Origin: Methylobacterium sp. 2A
Lineage (GTDB): Bacteria > Pseudomonadota > Alphaproteobacteria > Rhizobiales > Beijerinckiaceae
Assembly: GCF_009806555.1 (NCBI RefSeq)
Contig: NZ_VUOK01000013.1
Coordinates: 62,541-126,540 of the forward strand
DNA length: 64,000 nucleotides
Direction of reading: 5' to 3'
Position 1 is the first letter of the stretch; every line of letters begins with the position of its first letter. The notes below the pieces were generated by a model that was not told where the DNA came from, did no database searches, and was given only the letters and a program-made list of their open reading frames with translations. Shown piece after piece: positions 63,735 through 64,000 of this stretch. Position numbers and translations under genes: made by a program.

Positions 63735-64000
63735 GACTGACTCCAGCCGGCGCAGGGCGCTGGCCGGGGCCGATCCCGGTCGGTTCCGGTCTGCCGGGAG
63801 GGCCGTGCTCGCGGCCTGGGCGCTGGCTTTGCTCGCGTTGCCGACCACGGCGCCCCGCGCCCTCGACGCCAACGTGCGCATGCCGGTCCAGGTGCCGGTG
63901 GCCGACAAGAGCTATCGCTCGGCCAAGGACGCGCTGCGGGCCGGCATGCGCGAGTACAATGCCGGCGACAAGCAGGGCGCCGCGCGCGCCCTCGAATATG
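63721..64000 (+). CDS. Exported repeat-type protein, 5' part only
   Basis: Starts at ATG 63721, overlapping the ilvD end by 14 bases in another frame, and runs off the window. The visible 93 codons encode a basic N-terminus, a hydrophobic segment (AVLAAWALALLALPTTAPRA) typical of a Sec signal peptide, and the start of a helical region (KDALRAGMREYNAGDKQGAA) that looks like a TPR or Sel1-type repeat. The closeness to ilvD may be fortuitous or reflect coupling. The remainder of the protein is needed for a firm family assignment. Confidence 0.7.
   Translation, partial: MRTSRTDSSRRRALAGADPGRFRSAGRAVLAAWALALLALPTTAPRALDANVRMPVQVPVADKSYRSAKDALRAGMREYNAGDKQGAARALEY

Overview
The window is about 64 kb of high-GC alphaproteobacterial chromosome, densely coding on both strands. 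GapR (DUF2312), the block hbd-etfA-etfB-cobalamin adenosyltransferase-HIG1 protein, an intracellular PHB depolymerase, DUF1236 and DUF2852 proteins, and a kaiC-kaiB-kaiB-histidine kinase operon together point to Hyphomicrobiales, most likely Methylobacterium or a close relative. The genus is inferred from gene content and protein style, not from a marker-gene comparison.

Layout. 1-9.3 kb: end of a fatty-acid beta-oxidation gene, a LysR regulator divergent from an amino-acid binding protein and threonine aldolase, an exonuclease with a C-terminal SWIM-like zinc motif, ligA, an MFS transporter and a phosphopantetheinyl transferase. 9.36-10.45 kb: tRNA-Pro(CGG) followed by a scar holding a decayed IS630-type transposase and a 58-codon reading frame. 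10.7-14.9 kb: TetR regulator, DUF2852 protein, chemoreceptor, an AT-rich gap, upp. 14.9-19.0 kb: the Kai operon on the minus strand. 19.2-22.8 kb: methyltransferase, orphan Liv-type binding protein, quinone oxidoreductase, small membrane protein. 22.8-31.4 kb: a long minus-strand run (hbd, etfA, etfB, cobalamin adenosyltransferase, PagL-like protein, HIG1 protein, TIGR02302 protein, PHB depolymerase), which suits C4 acyl-CoA and PHB metabolism. 31.7-38.7 kb: small hypotheticals, maf-yacG, tRNA-Phe, Crp/Fnr regulator, purC, gapR, an MHS transporter and a Gly-rich DUF1236 protein. 38.9-49.1 kb: second chemoreceptor, LysE exporter, hrcA facing rph-rdgB-hemW, a LpoA-like lipoprotein, rsmI-yraN and a lone receiver protein. 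49.3-55.5 kb: L,D-transpeptidase and extensin-like protein (cell wall), an M3 oligopeptidase and hypotheticals. 55.7-60.4 kb: poxB with lutABC, a respiratory lactate-to-pyruvate-to-acetate module. 60.5-64 kb: transglutaminase-like protein, ilvD, and the start of a secreted protein cut by the window edge.

The most notable system is the KaiA-less Kai operon. Its genes are kaiC, a canonical kaiB, a divergent kaiB and a PAS histidine kinase with a receiver, and all three junctions overlap by 4 bp. KaiC keeps both P-loops and both Glu-Glu pairs, has a Ser-Ser pair at the phosphosite position, and ends in a long predicted coiled coil of the kind reported for the Rhodobacter sphaeroides KaiBC timer. 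Other points for follow-up are the exonuclease-SWIM fusion, a PagL-like protein that seems to lack the catalytic Glu, a perfect 26-bp palindrome, several strong hairpins at gene ends, and the scar beside tRNA-Pro.
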